Positions 8,087 through 15,377 of a stretch of 64,000 nt of DNA are shown here, piece after piece. Origin of the DNA: Rhizobium sp. SL86. GTDB taxonomy: Bacteria > Pseudomonadota > Alphaproteobacteria > Rhizobiales > Rhizobiaceae. The translations under genes and the position numbers were made by a program. Position 1 is the stretch's first letter. Each line of letters opens with the position of its first letter. The stretch covers positions 124,001-188,000 of the forward strand of contig NZ_JAPPRJ010000009.1 of NCBI RefSeq assembly GCF_026672545.1, in the 5' to 3' direction. The notes beneath the pieces were generated by a model that was not told the DNA's origin, did not search any database, and saw only the letters and a program-made list of their open reading frames with translations.

Positions 8087-9280
8087 ATGCAAACTGCTCG
8101 TTTCTTCCTCTGCGGGCGGTGTCGCGCGCAGGTTCTGCTTTGCCGCCATTGCGATCGGGGTCAGCGCTATTGCGGTTCTGCCTGCGCCCATGCGGCGCGC
8201 CGTGACAGCCTGCGGGCAGCCGGACGGCGCTACCAGAGCACCCGGCCGGGGCGCTTTGCCCATGCCGATCGCTCCCGCCGATATCGGCAGGCTCGCAAAA
8301 ACGTGACGCATCACTCTCCACCCGTCGTTCCAGAGGGTTCACGACTGAAGGCGTCCACAAACGGCGGCATCGTTGCACCGGGCGATGGCACCGCTGGCGT
8401 GGTGTCATCGATCGAGCCGTGGTGCCGGCGCTGCGGCAGCTCTGTGCCGCTGTTCTTTCGCCGCGGCTTCGTGCGTCGCCGGGGGACACACGTGCGTCCA
8501 GACACGGCGACGACAAGCTGGTTGGGGATGGCGAGGGACGTTTCCACAGTGGGGGTGTCAGCGAGCCTTTTGGTGGGCGTCAGCTACCTAACTGGTACCT
8601 GTGCAGCAATTGGTTGGCACACCTTCGGTTATCTGACTGCAACCGATATTGCGAGAAGCGCGCTCAGGGTTAGCCCTTGGTTGGTCCTTGCGTTCGCGGC
8701 GGGGCAGCTTCTTCGCATACTGATTCCGGCGCTAGATTTGTTGTCTCCAATTCCGCGCGGTGACGGATCACGTGGACAGCTTCGCTTCCTCCGGTTCCAA
8801 TTCGTTGTTGTTCCCATCTTTCTGCTCCCCGCCTACCTCTTCCTAAGTGATCGTTCATTTAATGCGGTCGCCCCTCCACTAGTGATGGCGTTGTCCTTCG
8901 CCCTTTCGGACTATGTGAACGATCTCTACAGGGAAGGCGCACTCGATGCGGCAACACGGATAGCCTCAAACATGGCAATCCTCTGCGTATGCGTCGCAAG
9001 TTTCGGATATCTTGGCACCGCCAACACCGTCTTTGCGGAGAGGAAAACGGTACGCGAGGTCGTCTGTCTCAACTCGGGTTGTCGAGATGCGAAGATCATC
9101 GCCCGCTTCTCCGAAGCTACGTTTCTTCAGTGGGAGAAAGATGATGACATCACCATTTTGATGAATGGCGAGATAATCGGCATCACCCTGAAGCAAGGGA
9201 GGCCAGGCGGGCCGATAATCGACCTTCGCCCTTACTTCCGTGCCTTAAAAGTTCGGGTCCAAGCGTGGCTCAATCTTTGA
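8087..9280 (+). CDS. Chimeric protein: Cys-rich zinc-finger-like N-domain plus membrane domain
   Basis: The 397-aa frame reads as two unrelated halves. Residues 1 to about 140 form a Cys/Arg-rich domain (CGRCRAQVLLCRHCDRGQRY, more Cys at 29 and 33, then WCRRCGSSVPLFFRRGFVRR) resembling a small protein I associate with transposon regions. From Met148 (nt 8528) the protein changes to a membrane protein with about five hydrophobic segments (for example FQFVVVPIFLLPAYLFL) and a soluble C-terminus. Either this is a genuine fusion created by recombination, or a separate membrane protein begins at ATG 8528 and the upstream frame is a remnant. No catalytic motif is visible in the membrane part. Confidence 0.5.
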   Translation: MQTARFFLCGRCRAQVLLCRHCDRGQRYCGSACAHAARRDSLRAAGRRYQSTRPGRFAHADRSRRYRQARKNVTHHSPPVVPEGSRLKASTNGGIVAPGDGTAGVVSSIEPWCRRCGSSVPLFFRRGFVRRRGTHVRPDTATTSWLGMARDVSTVGVSASLLVGVSYLTGTCAAIGWHTFGYLTATDIARSALRVSPWLVLAFAAGQLLRILIPALDLLSPIPRGDGSRGQLRFLRFQFVVVPIFLLPAYLFLSDRSFNAVAPPLVMALSFALSDYVNDLYREGALDAATRIASNMAILCVCVASFGYLGTANTVFAERKTVREVVCLNSGCRDAKIIARFSEATFLQWEKDDDITILMNGEIIGITLKQGRPGGPIIDLRPYFRALKVRVQAWLNL

Positions 9281-9413
9281 CGTGTCTCACACGTGCAGGG
9301 TCTAATGACTCCCCTGAAAACCATCACCTGATGGTGTCACACAAGTGGGTATTGCATTTTGACACTGATGGTGTCACAAGGTCTAAGAACCTTTTGGCCC
9401 TCAGGAGATCAAT
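9280..9413 (+). promoter_or_regulatory. Inverted and direct repeats upstream of the serine recombinase (candidate res site/operator)
   Basis: Three short inverted repeats are present: ACGTGT/ACACGT (9280-9294), CCATCA/TGATGG (9321-9334) and TGACAC/GTGTCA (9360-9376). A 14-bp direct repeat CTGATGGTGTCACA occurs at 9328-9341 and 9365-9378, 37 bp apart. Resolvase genes often lie next to a multi-site res region that also serves as their operator, so this 130-bp block is a candidate for both. Confidence 0.5.
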
Positions 9414-9974
9414 GTGCCATCCACCGTTATCGGCTACGCCCGCACCTCCACCCTCGATCAGACCTATGGCCTCGACGCCCAGCTCAGAGACCTGACCGCT
9501 GCCGGCTGCGAGAAGATATTTCAGGAGCAGGTGTCCTCGGTCGACAAGTCTAGACCCGAACTGGAGAGGGCGCTCGATTACGTTCGCGAGGGGGATGTCT
9601 TCGTCGTTACCAAGCTCGACCGTTTGGCGCGATCCATGGCCGATCTGGTCAAGTTGCGGGATACGCTCCAATCCAAGGGTGCGACACTAAAAGTCCTGGC
9701 ACTTGGGATTGATACCTCCACCCCGACAGGCAAGCTGATGATGAACCTCCTCGGCTCCATCGCTGAGTTCGAACGGGACATCATGCTGGAGCGTCAGCGT
9801 GAAGGGATCGCCAAGGCGAAAGAGGACGGCAAGTACAAGGGCAGGGCACCGACCGCGCTTCGTCAGGCCGATCAGGTCAGGCAGCTCAAGGGGGAAGGCA
9901 AGACAGCCGATCAGATTGTCGAAATTCTGGGGATAAGCAGGTCCAGTGTTTTCCGCATCTTGCGCCAGGAATAG
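9414..9974 (+). CDS. Serine recombinase (resolvase/invertase family)
   Basis: This 186-aa protein has the canonical resolvase layout. The N-terminal catalytic domain has Ser12 in IGYARTSTLDQ and the arginine motif TKLDRLARS. The E-helix region follows (GKLMMNLLGSIAEFERDIML, then ERQREG), and a C-terminal Hin-type helix-turn-helix (TADQIVEILGISRSSVFRIL) ends the protein. The length matches TnpR/Pin enzymes (180-200 aa). The start is a GTG at 9414 with AGGAG about 7 nt upstream. No transposase or invertible cassette is visible beside it, so its target may be the repeat block immediately upstream. It is part of the island. Confidence 0.93.
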   Translation: MPSTVIGYARTSTLDQTYGLDAQLRDLTAAGCEKIFQEQVSSVDKSRPELERALDYVREGDVFVVTKLDRLARSMADLVKLRDTLQSKGATLKVLALGIDTSTPTGKLMMNLLGSIAEFERDIMLERQREGIAKAKEDGKYKGRAPTALRQADQVRQLKGEGKTADQIVEILGISRSSVFRILRQE

Positions 9975-10104
9975 GTCCGCTGAGACCTGAGCTTTGGAGG
10001 GGGCGATAATGAGTTTTCGCGATCGCGGATTGCTACCAGTTTCTGCTGAAGGCACTTGTGGTGGGGAACCGGTCGCGATTCGTTAGCGGCACCTTCCGGT
10101 GCGA

Positions 10105-11181
10105 CTATTCCTCGTCGGTCTCGCTCGGACTTTGTAGGGAAGAGGGATCTACAAGTTCGTGTCTTACGAGCTCCTTAAGAAGCTCCTGCTCACCCATTCC
10201 GTACAATAGGCCCTCAACTATGAACCCGCGCCTCAGTCGGTTCAGCCGGTCGTTAGAGGCCTGAATCGCCGCTTTGTAATAAATGCTTGCGAGCTGCGCA
10301 CTTCCAAATCGTTGAGCGTCTACCTCATCAAAGAAGTCTGATAGGGTTTCGACCACCGTCGTGGGATTGAGCGGCCCCTTCGACTCAAGGTGTCGATCTA
10401 GTTCAATGAATACGGTAAACAAATCTGCCTTTCTCCAAACCCGACTTTTCGGCGGGAAACCGCATTCTTCAATAAGTCCAAGAACTGCATTGATGCGACG
10501 CGCTATTTCTCCCTCGCGGACGAACGCGTCATTGTTCAGCTTAAGCACATCCTCAAGCTCTTCATCTCTGTTGAAATAGTCCGCCATCATAGTCGCGATG
10601 ATTGTAAGGCCGAACCTCAAGTCACCCATGCGCCTGTAGTCGAGGCTCGAGAATACCTTGTGATCAGAGAAGACGTGGTTATCTACGAATTTCTGAGCAA
10701 ATTTGTTTATCTCTCCCGAGTATACGGCGTTATTTATTTCTATATCTTCAAGAGAGTACTTTGTGGCGTTTATGCGCTGGAATGCCTCAACTATTTCTGA
10801 GCGTTTGATATTGCCCAGGTCTCTGACGGCTACGTCATATTGAAGGAACGCTTTTTTCTGGTCTTCATCGAGTTCCTTGTATGGCGGGATGGTGATTAGT
10901 TTCAGCGAAGGGTCTCCGGTAAAATACTGAACCAATGTGTTCACCCGCTGAAGTCCATCAACAAGAAGCTGTGTTCCCTCACCAGAGTCGAGGTCTACGT
11001 CCCCATCTGCCACGTATATTTCTGGAAATGGGAAGCCCTTCAACACTGAGTCTAGAAAGAAATCCTTGTCTTTATTCGTCCACACCAGCCTTCTCTGGAA
11101 CTCAGCGCGGGGGACGAGCCTGTTTTCTTTCACAATCGTAATGAGTTCGCGTATTTTCTTATTGGACGCCGAGGTCTTCAT
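10105..11181 (-). CDS. DUF262-domain protein (ParB/GmrS-like), partner of the upstream nucleotidyltransferase-like protein
   Basis: This 358-aa protein shows the DUF262 signature: an N-terminal PRAEFQRRLVWTNKDKDFFL block, then LLVDGLQRVNTLVQYF, the DGQQR-type motif with Leu replacing the first Gln. DUF262 is a ParB/sulfiredoxin-like domain found in GmrSD and SspE-type modification-dependent enzymes and other defence proteins, where it is linked to nucleotide binding or hydrolysis. No HNH/DUF1524 nuclease domain follows; the C-terminal 150 residues are helical and unrecognised. The start codon overlaps the stop of the upstream gene by 4 nt (ATGA), so the two are translationally coupled. Base composition is AT-richer than the core genome. 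Confidence 0.85.
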   Translation of the reverse strand: MKTSASNKKIRELITIVKENRLVPRAEFQRRLVWTNKDKDFFLDSVLKGFPFPEIYVADGDVDLDSGEGTQLLVDGLQRVNTLVQYFTGDPSLKLITIPPYKELDEDQKKAFLQYDVAVRDLGNIKRSEIVEAFQRINATKYSLEDIEINNAVYSGEINKFAQKFVDNHVFSDHKVFSSLDYRRMGDLRFGLTIIATMMADYFNRDEELEDVLKLNNDAFVREGEIARRINAVLGLIEECGFPPKSRVWRKADLFTVFIELDRHLESKGPLNPTTVVETLSDFFDEVDAQRFGSAQLASIYYKAAIQASNDRLNRLRRGFIVEGLLYGMGEQELLKELVRHELVDPSSLQSPSETDEE

Positions 11182-11762
11182 TTCATTTTCTCCAAAGACT
11201 GGCAGGCTCTTACCGAGCGCTCAATGTACTGTTTTAGGTGGTCGGTCGAGTAGAACAACCCGCCGGCGATCTTATGAAAACCCACGACCCGATTTTTGGT
11301 CAGGGTTGAAAAGCAATCCCACCATACGTTCCGATAGTAGAGGTCAATTGGTAGTTTGTCGGGCCGAAGCCATCCGTAGATCATGTAGTTTCCGAGGCCG
11401 TCGATTGAGTTGGGCCATGGGGCCAGTCCGTGTCCGTGACGGGAGACTTCCCTCCACAGCATCGTGAACAAGCGCGCCGAGACGACTGCGCAGTCTATGT
11501 CTGATTCAGCACTAAACGGGCGATATCGGGCAAGGCCGAGTTTCGGCTTTTCTACGAGCGAGAAACCAAGGTGCGCTGAGCCAGTGATGTGAAGGCGTAG
11601 ATCGTGGGACTTGAGGCCATAGGCAGATCTCACTTCTTCTACTATCCTCTCCTTCTGGGTTATCGATACTTTCTGTGACGGCGTGTCGAAGAAAAACTCT
11701 TGGACTATGGCGTCACATTCCTCAGTCGCGAGCTTGGAGATGAAGTCTTTAAGTGTCGCCAT
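11178..11762 (-). CDS. Small nucleotidyltransferase-like protein, operon partner of the DUF262 gene
   Basis: This 194-aa protein has the minimal nucleotidyltransferase pattern: GSAHLGFSL (Gly61-Ser62), then SDIDCAVV (Asp88, Asp90), and a third acidic residue Asp140 in the strand KLPIDLYY. The spacing fits the Pol-beta fold GS...DxD...D, which suggests it transfers a nucleotide to a protein, RNA or small molecule. It is much shorter than CBASS CD-NTases (about 300-400 aa), and its partner is DUF262 rather than a HEPN toxin. It is first in a two-gene operon. The start is ATG 11762 or GTG 11768; neither has a strong ribosome binding site. I know no named system with exactly this pairing. Confidence 0.65.
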   Translation of the reverse strand: MATLKDFISKLATEECDAIVQEFFFDTPSQKVSITQKERIVEEVRSAYGLKSHDLRLHITGSAHLGFSLVEKPKLGLARYRPFSAESDIDCAVVSARLFTMLWREVSRHGHGLAPWPNSIDGLGNYMIYGWLRPDKLPIDLYYRNVWWDCFSTLTKNRVVGFHKIAGGLFYSTDHLKQYIERSVRACQSLEKMK

Positions 11763-11889
11763 CTGCACATTTCTAAGTCAACGAGAACGTGTGTCCTCAA
11801 TTGACACTCAATCCTCCCCGGCAGTCAAGATAGAGCTTGAGCAGGGCTGGAAATCCCCGTTAATGGAGTTGTCTAGGCCCGGGCAACTT

Positions 11890-11909
11890 GCTACAAACAG
11901 CGCTACAAA
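11890..11909 (+). repeat. Paired GCTACAAA motifs, candidate integrase arm sites (right)
   Basis: GCTACAAA occurs at 11890-11897 and 11902-11909, in the same orientation and with the same 12-bp period as the pair at 4664-4684. The intervening bases end in GC in both places. The pair lies about 60 bp inside the right 18-bp repeat. Confidence 0.6.
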
Positions 11910-11970
11910 ACGAAATCAGGGCGTTCAAAATAGCTAAATGATATCAGTGCTTAAGGCGGCTTCATCCGGT

Positions 11971-11988
11971 CCCCCGTCGTCCGCACCA
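11971..11988 (+). repeat. attR core: 18-bp copy of the tRNA-Leu 3' end
   Basis: Identical to 4582-4599. The rest of the tRNA is absent, so this is the displaced 3' fragment left after integration and it marks the right end of the island. Confidence 0.93.
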
Positions 11989-12052
11989 AGTTACAGCAGA
12001 ATTGTTGTTGGTTGAGGCCCTGCGTCGTGGGCCGTGGACGAATTGTGCCTTG

Positions 12053-13507
12053 TTACCGGCGCCAGAAGATTGGCGTGATCAGCACCATCACGGTCAGGAT
12101 CTCCAGTCGGCCGAGCAGCATCATCAGCGATAGGAGATAGAGCGCCGGTGTCGTGAGCGTTGAGAAGTTGCCCGCCGGGCCAATGATGTTGCCGATTCCC
12201 GGACCGACGTTCGAGAGGCAGGTGATGACGGCCGACACCGAGGTGATGACGTCATATCCGAGCATTGCCATGCACAGGCTGCCGAAGGCCCACAGCAACA
12301 CGTAGAGGCTGACGAACAGGAAGATGCCGCGCAGCACTTCCGGATCGACCGTCGCATTGCCGTAGCGAACGGGATAGATCGCGTTCGGGTAGATCAGCCG
12401 TTTGGTGCCGGCCCGGATCACGTTGAAGATCACCACAAGCCGGTAGGCCTTGATGCCGCCGGCCGTGGAACCGGAGCAGCCGCCGAGGAAAGTGGCGAAA
12501 AAGGCGAGCACCACGAGGAAGGGCCCCCAGAGTGTGTAATCCTCGCTGGCAAAGCCGGTCGTCGACAGGATCGACGAGATGTTGAAGAACGAATGCGTCA
12601 TCGCCACAGAAATGTCGACGCCGTTTCTGACATGGTTGTAGAGGCCTGCCAGAATGGCGAACAATACGAGATAACCGAGAAAGAATCCCACCTGCGGATC
12701 ACGCAGGCTGTCCAGCCGTCTGCGAATCGCAAACAGGATGAGGATCGAGAAGGGCAGACTGCACAGGGTCATGAAGAAGGTGCCGATCCACATCAGTGGC
12801 AGGCTCTGGAAATACCCAAAGGATGCGTCATGCGTGGAGAACCCGCCCGTGGCGACGGTCGCCATCGCATGGTTGATGGCGTCGAAATGGCTCATGCCGA
12901 ACATGTCGTAGCTGACCGTGCAGGCGACCGTGATGCCGACATAGACAGCCATGAAGGCCCGGGTGAAGCTCGCAATCTTGGCGAAGGGTTTGTCGTTCGT
13001 ATCCGAGGATTCCATCTTGAAGAACGACATGCCGCCAACCCGCAGGAACGGCAGGACAAAAAGCCCGAGCGCGACGATCCCGATGCCGCCCAGCCAGTGC
13101 AGCAGCGAGCGCCACATCAGAACGCCGGGCGGCATCGAATCGAGGCCGCTCAACACCGTGGAGCCGGTGGTGGTGATCGCCGAGATTGATTCGAACAGCG
13201 CCTGGGCAAAGCTCAACCCGATCGGCGACAGGTAGAGCGGGATCGCGCCGATCAGCGAAAAGACCGCCCAGAGAAGATTGACGATGAAGAAACCGAAGCG
13301 TTTGTTGAACACCGGCGGCGTGCCGCGTGTTGCCATGGCGGCGGCCAGCGACAGACCGCCGACCATGGCGGCCGACAAAGCGAAGATCCGCCAGTCCGGA
13401 TTGCCGTAATACAAATCGGCAAGCGCCGGGATCAGCATCGCCGCCGACAGGTAAAGTCCACACAGCCCCGAGATGTAAATCGAAGAGCGGAATAGGTTCG
13501 CGTTCAA
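12053..13507 (-). CDS. trkH: Trk potassium uptake membrane subunit TrkH
   Basis: This 484-aa polytopic membrane protein belongs to the TrkH/KtrB superfamily of K+ translocators. The four pseudo-repeats of the selectivity filter are visible: ITTTGSTV, ATVATGGFST, SSILSTTGFA and TCLSNVGPG. TrkH normally works with the cytoplasmic NAD(H)/ATP-binding TrkA, which is not in this window. The apparent start is a TTG at 13507 with no clear ribosome binding site; the resulting N-terminus (MNANLFRSSIYISGLCGLYL) fits the family. It is divergent from the threonine ammonia-lyase gene, and its 3' end lies just outside the island. Confidence 0.93.
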   Translation of the reverse strand: MNANLFRSSIYISGLCGLYLSAAMLIPALADLYYGNPDWRIFALSAAMVGGLSLAAAMATRGTPPVFNKRFGFFIVNLLWAVFSLIGAIPLYLSPIGLSFAQALFESISAITTTGSTVLSGLDSMPPGVLMWRSLLHWLGGIGIVALGLFVLPFLRVGGMSFFKMESSDTNDKPFAKIASFTRAFMAVYVGITVACTVSYDMFGMSHFDAINHAMATVATGGFSTHDASFGYFQSLPLMWIGTFFMTLCSLPFSILILFAIRRRLDSLRDPQVGFFLGYLVLFAILAGLYNHVRNGVDISVAMTHSFFNISSILSTTGFASEDYTLWGPFLVVLAFFATFLGGCSGSTAGGIKAYRLVVIFNVIRAGTKRLIYPNAIYPVRYGNATVDPEVLRGIFLFVSLYVLLWAFGSLCMAMLGYDVITSVSAVITCLSNVGPGIGNIIGPAGNFSTLTTPALYLLSLMMLLGRLEILTVMVLITPIFWRR

Positions 13508-13626
13508 AAGCTGAATGTCCCGAAAGCTGGATGGCCCGAATTGTTGGCTGCGAAAAGAAGCTTTTGTCTCTCTCGATCAGCTATGGCATAGCGGGCCTTG
13601 CTTTGAAATTCAACGGACGGACAACA

Positions 13627-14877
13627 ATGACGATGCAAGCTGTGGATGAGGCAATGCTGGCCATGCGGGAGATTTTTCCGGAAACGCCATTGCAGTTGAA
13701 CGAGCATCTCAGCAGCCGCTTCGGTGCAGACGTCTGGCTGAAGCGCGAGGATCTGTCGCCGGTCCGCTCCTACAAGATCCGCGGCGCCTTCAATTTTTTC
13801 CGCAAGGCGATTGCTGAAGGCGGTGGCGACCGTGTGTTCGTCTGCGCCTCCGCCGGCAATCATGCGCAGGGTTTTGCCTTCGTCTGCCGGCATTTCAAGG
13901 TGCATGGCGTGGTCTTTATGCCGGTGACGACACCGCAGCAGAAGATCGACAAGACCCGCATGTTCGGTGGCGAATACATCACCATCCGCCTCGTCGGCGA
14001 TATTTTCGATCAGTGCTATGCCGCAGCGCGTGCGCATGTGGAGGAGATCGATGGTGCCATGGTGCCGCCCTTCGATCATCCGGACATCATCGAGGGTCAG
14101 GCGACCGTCGCGGCCGAAATCCGGGCGCAGTTGCCGGAAGGCGTGAGACCGGATCTGGTGATCATGCCGGTCGGCGGCGGCGGCTTGTCCTCCGGCATGA
14201 CGGGTTACCTGCGGGCGGATCTGGGAGACGAGGCCTTCCTGATGGTGGAGCCGGCCGGCGCGCCGAGCCTGAAGCAAAGCCTTGAGGCAGGCCGGGCGGT
14301 AACGCTGTCCAAGGTCGACAATTTTGTCGACGGTGCCGCGGTGGCCCGCATCGGCGACCTGAATTTCGAGGCACTCAAGCATTTTCCATCGACGCAGGTG
14401 ATGGCGGTGCCGGAGAATGCGATCTGCGTGACGATCACCGAGATGCTGAATATCGAGGGTGTGGTTCTGGAGCCGGCCGGTGCGCTGTCTCTAACGGCGC
14501 TTGCATCGCTTGATCCGGAGACGGTGCGGGGCAAGACCGTGGTGGCTGTCGTCTCGGGCGGCAATTTCGATTTCGAGCGCCTGCCGGATGTCAAGGAGCG
14601 CGCCATGCGCCACGCCGGCTTGAAGAAATATTTCATCCTGCGCCTCGCCCAGCGTCCGGGCGCACTGCGCGATTTCCTCAATCTGCTGGGACCGGACGAC
14701 GATATCGCCCGGTTTGAGTATCTGAAGAAATCGGCTCGCAACTTCGGTTCGATCCTGATCGGTATCGAGACCAAGCGTTCGGAAAACTTTGCGGATCTGC
14801 TGCAGCGCTTCGAAGCGGCAGGCCTTGGTTATCAGGACATCACCGAAAACGAGATCCTGGCGAACTTGATCATCTAA
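13627..14877 (+). CDS. ilvA: Threonine ammonia-lyase (threonine dehydratase)
   Basis: This 416-aa PLP enzyme converts threonine to 2-oxobutanoate and ammonia, the first step toward isoleucine. The PLP-lysine motif VRSYKIRGAFNFF lies near residues 42-54, the phosphate-binding loop is VGGGGLSSGM, and a C-terminal ACT-like regulatory domain (FILRLAQRPGALRDFLNLLG onwards) fills the last 90 residues. One ACT-like domain rather than two matches the short alphaproteobacterial form; a catabolic role cannot be excluded. Frame-open sequence extends 100 codons upstream into trkH, but the ATG at 13627 fits the family N-terminus. Confidence 0.92.
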   Translation: MTMQAVDEAMLAMREIFPETPLQLNEHLSSRFGADVWLKREDLSPVRSYKIRGAFNFFRKAIAEGGGDRVFVCASAGNHAQGFAFVCRHFKVHGVVFMPVTTPQQKIDKTRMFGGEYITIRLVGDIFDQCYAAARAHVEEIDGAMVPPFDHPDIIEGQATVAAEIRAQLPEGVRPDLVIMPVGGGGLSSGMTGYLRADLGDEAFLMVEPAGAPSLKQSLEAGRAVTLSKVDNFVDGAAVARIGDLNFEALKHFPSTQVMAVPENAICVTITEMLNIEGVVLEPAGALSLTALASLDPETVRGKTVVAVVSGGNFDFERLPDVKERAMRHAGLKKYFILRLAQRPGALRDFLNLLGPDDDIARFEYLKKSARNFGSILIGIETKRSENFADLLQRFEAAGLGYQDITENEILANLII

Positions 14878-14951
14878 CAGGGTTTGAAGTATCCCGATAA
14901 CCACGCGCGGGCCTTTCTTGAGGCTCCGGCGATACAGGAGAGGCAAAGCCC

Positions 14952-15272
14952 ATGGCGTCGATTTTCTCAAAATTCTTTTCCATGCTGTCCGGTGGTGGTG
15001 CCGAACCGAAGGCCGAGGCGAAGCTGGAGCCGCAGGACCATGCCGGCTGCCGGATCTTTGCCGAACCGATGCGGGAAGGTGCGCAGATCAGGCTTGCCGG
15101 CCGCATCGAGAAGGATGTCGATGGCAAGACGCTGGTGCGCACCTTTGTGCGGGCGGATATGTTTACGACAATGGAGGATGCCGTCGATTGCACGTTCCGC
15201 AAGGGACGCCAGATCATCGACCAGAACGGCGCCTCCCTGTTTGGCGACGGCCAGGAAAACCGGCCGGCCTGA
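14952..15272 (+). CDS. HlyU-family protein
   Basis: This 106-aa protein matches the short HlyU family of Rhizobiales. It has an N-terminal helix (MASIFSKFFSMLSG) and a compact beta-rich core around GAQIRLAGRIEKDVDGKTLV and FVRADMFTTMEDAVDCTFRK, ending QIIDQNGASLF. The family is named for a Vibrio haemolysin activator, but that name rests on distant similarity and the rhizobial role is unknown. It starts 74 bp after ilvA, possibly co-transcribed, behind an AGGAG-like motif. Confidence 0.8.
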   Translation: MASIFSKFFSMLSGGGAEPKAEAKLEPQDHAGCRIFAEPMREGAQIRLAGRIEKDVDGKTLVRTFVRADMFTTMEDAVDCTFRKGRQIIDQNGASLFGDGQENRPA

Positions 15273-15377
15273 ATGTGAGGATATGACATCTCCCTGATGG
15301 ACGATCACTGAATTTTAAGGGGTTTTCTCTAGGGTTGGCGGATATTTTGCCTCACCCGAGTATTCCCCGGTGTATTG

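Larger units (their letters stand above)
4582..11988. mobile_element. tRNA-Leu-integrated genomic island (about 7.4 kb)
   Basis: The boundaries are an exact 18-bp direct repeat of the tRNA-Leu(UAA) 3' end. A tyrosine integrase gene lies directly inside the tRNA end, the usual layout of integrative elements. Cargo: a stand-alone restriction-type nuclease, a broken phage-like gene, a chimeric Cys-rich/membrane protein, a serine recombinase, and a nucleotidyltransferase/DUF262 operon. There are no conjugation, replication or capsid genes, so it is either a satellite-type defence island or a decayed element needing helper functions. Codon use looks more AT-rich than the flanking core genes, most clearly between 10.1 and 11.8 kb. 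Excision would leave one copy of the 18-bp site and an intact tRNA. Confidence 0.88.

Noticed and set aside
11178-11762. Naming the small nucleotidyltransferase a CBASS CD-NTase
   Set aside because: It is far shorter than CD-NTases, and no Cap effector, E1/E2 or JAB partner is present.
4582-11988. Calling the island an integrative conjugative element or prophage
   Set aside because: No relaxase, type IV secretion, capsid, terminase or replication gene is present.
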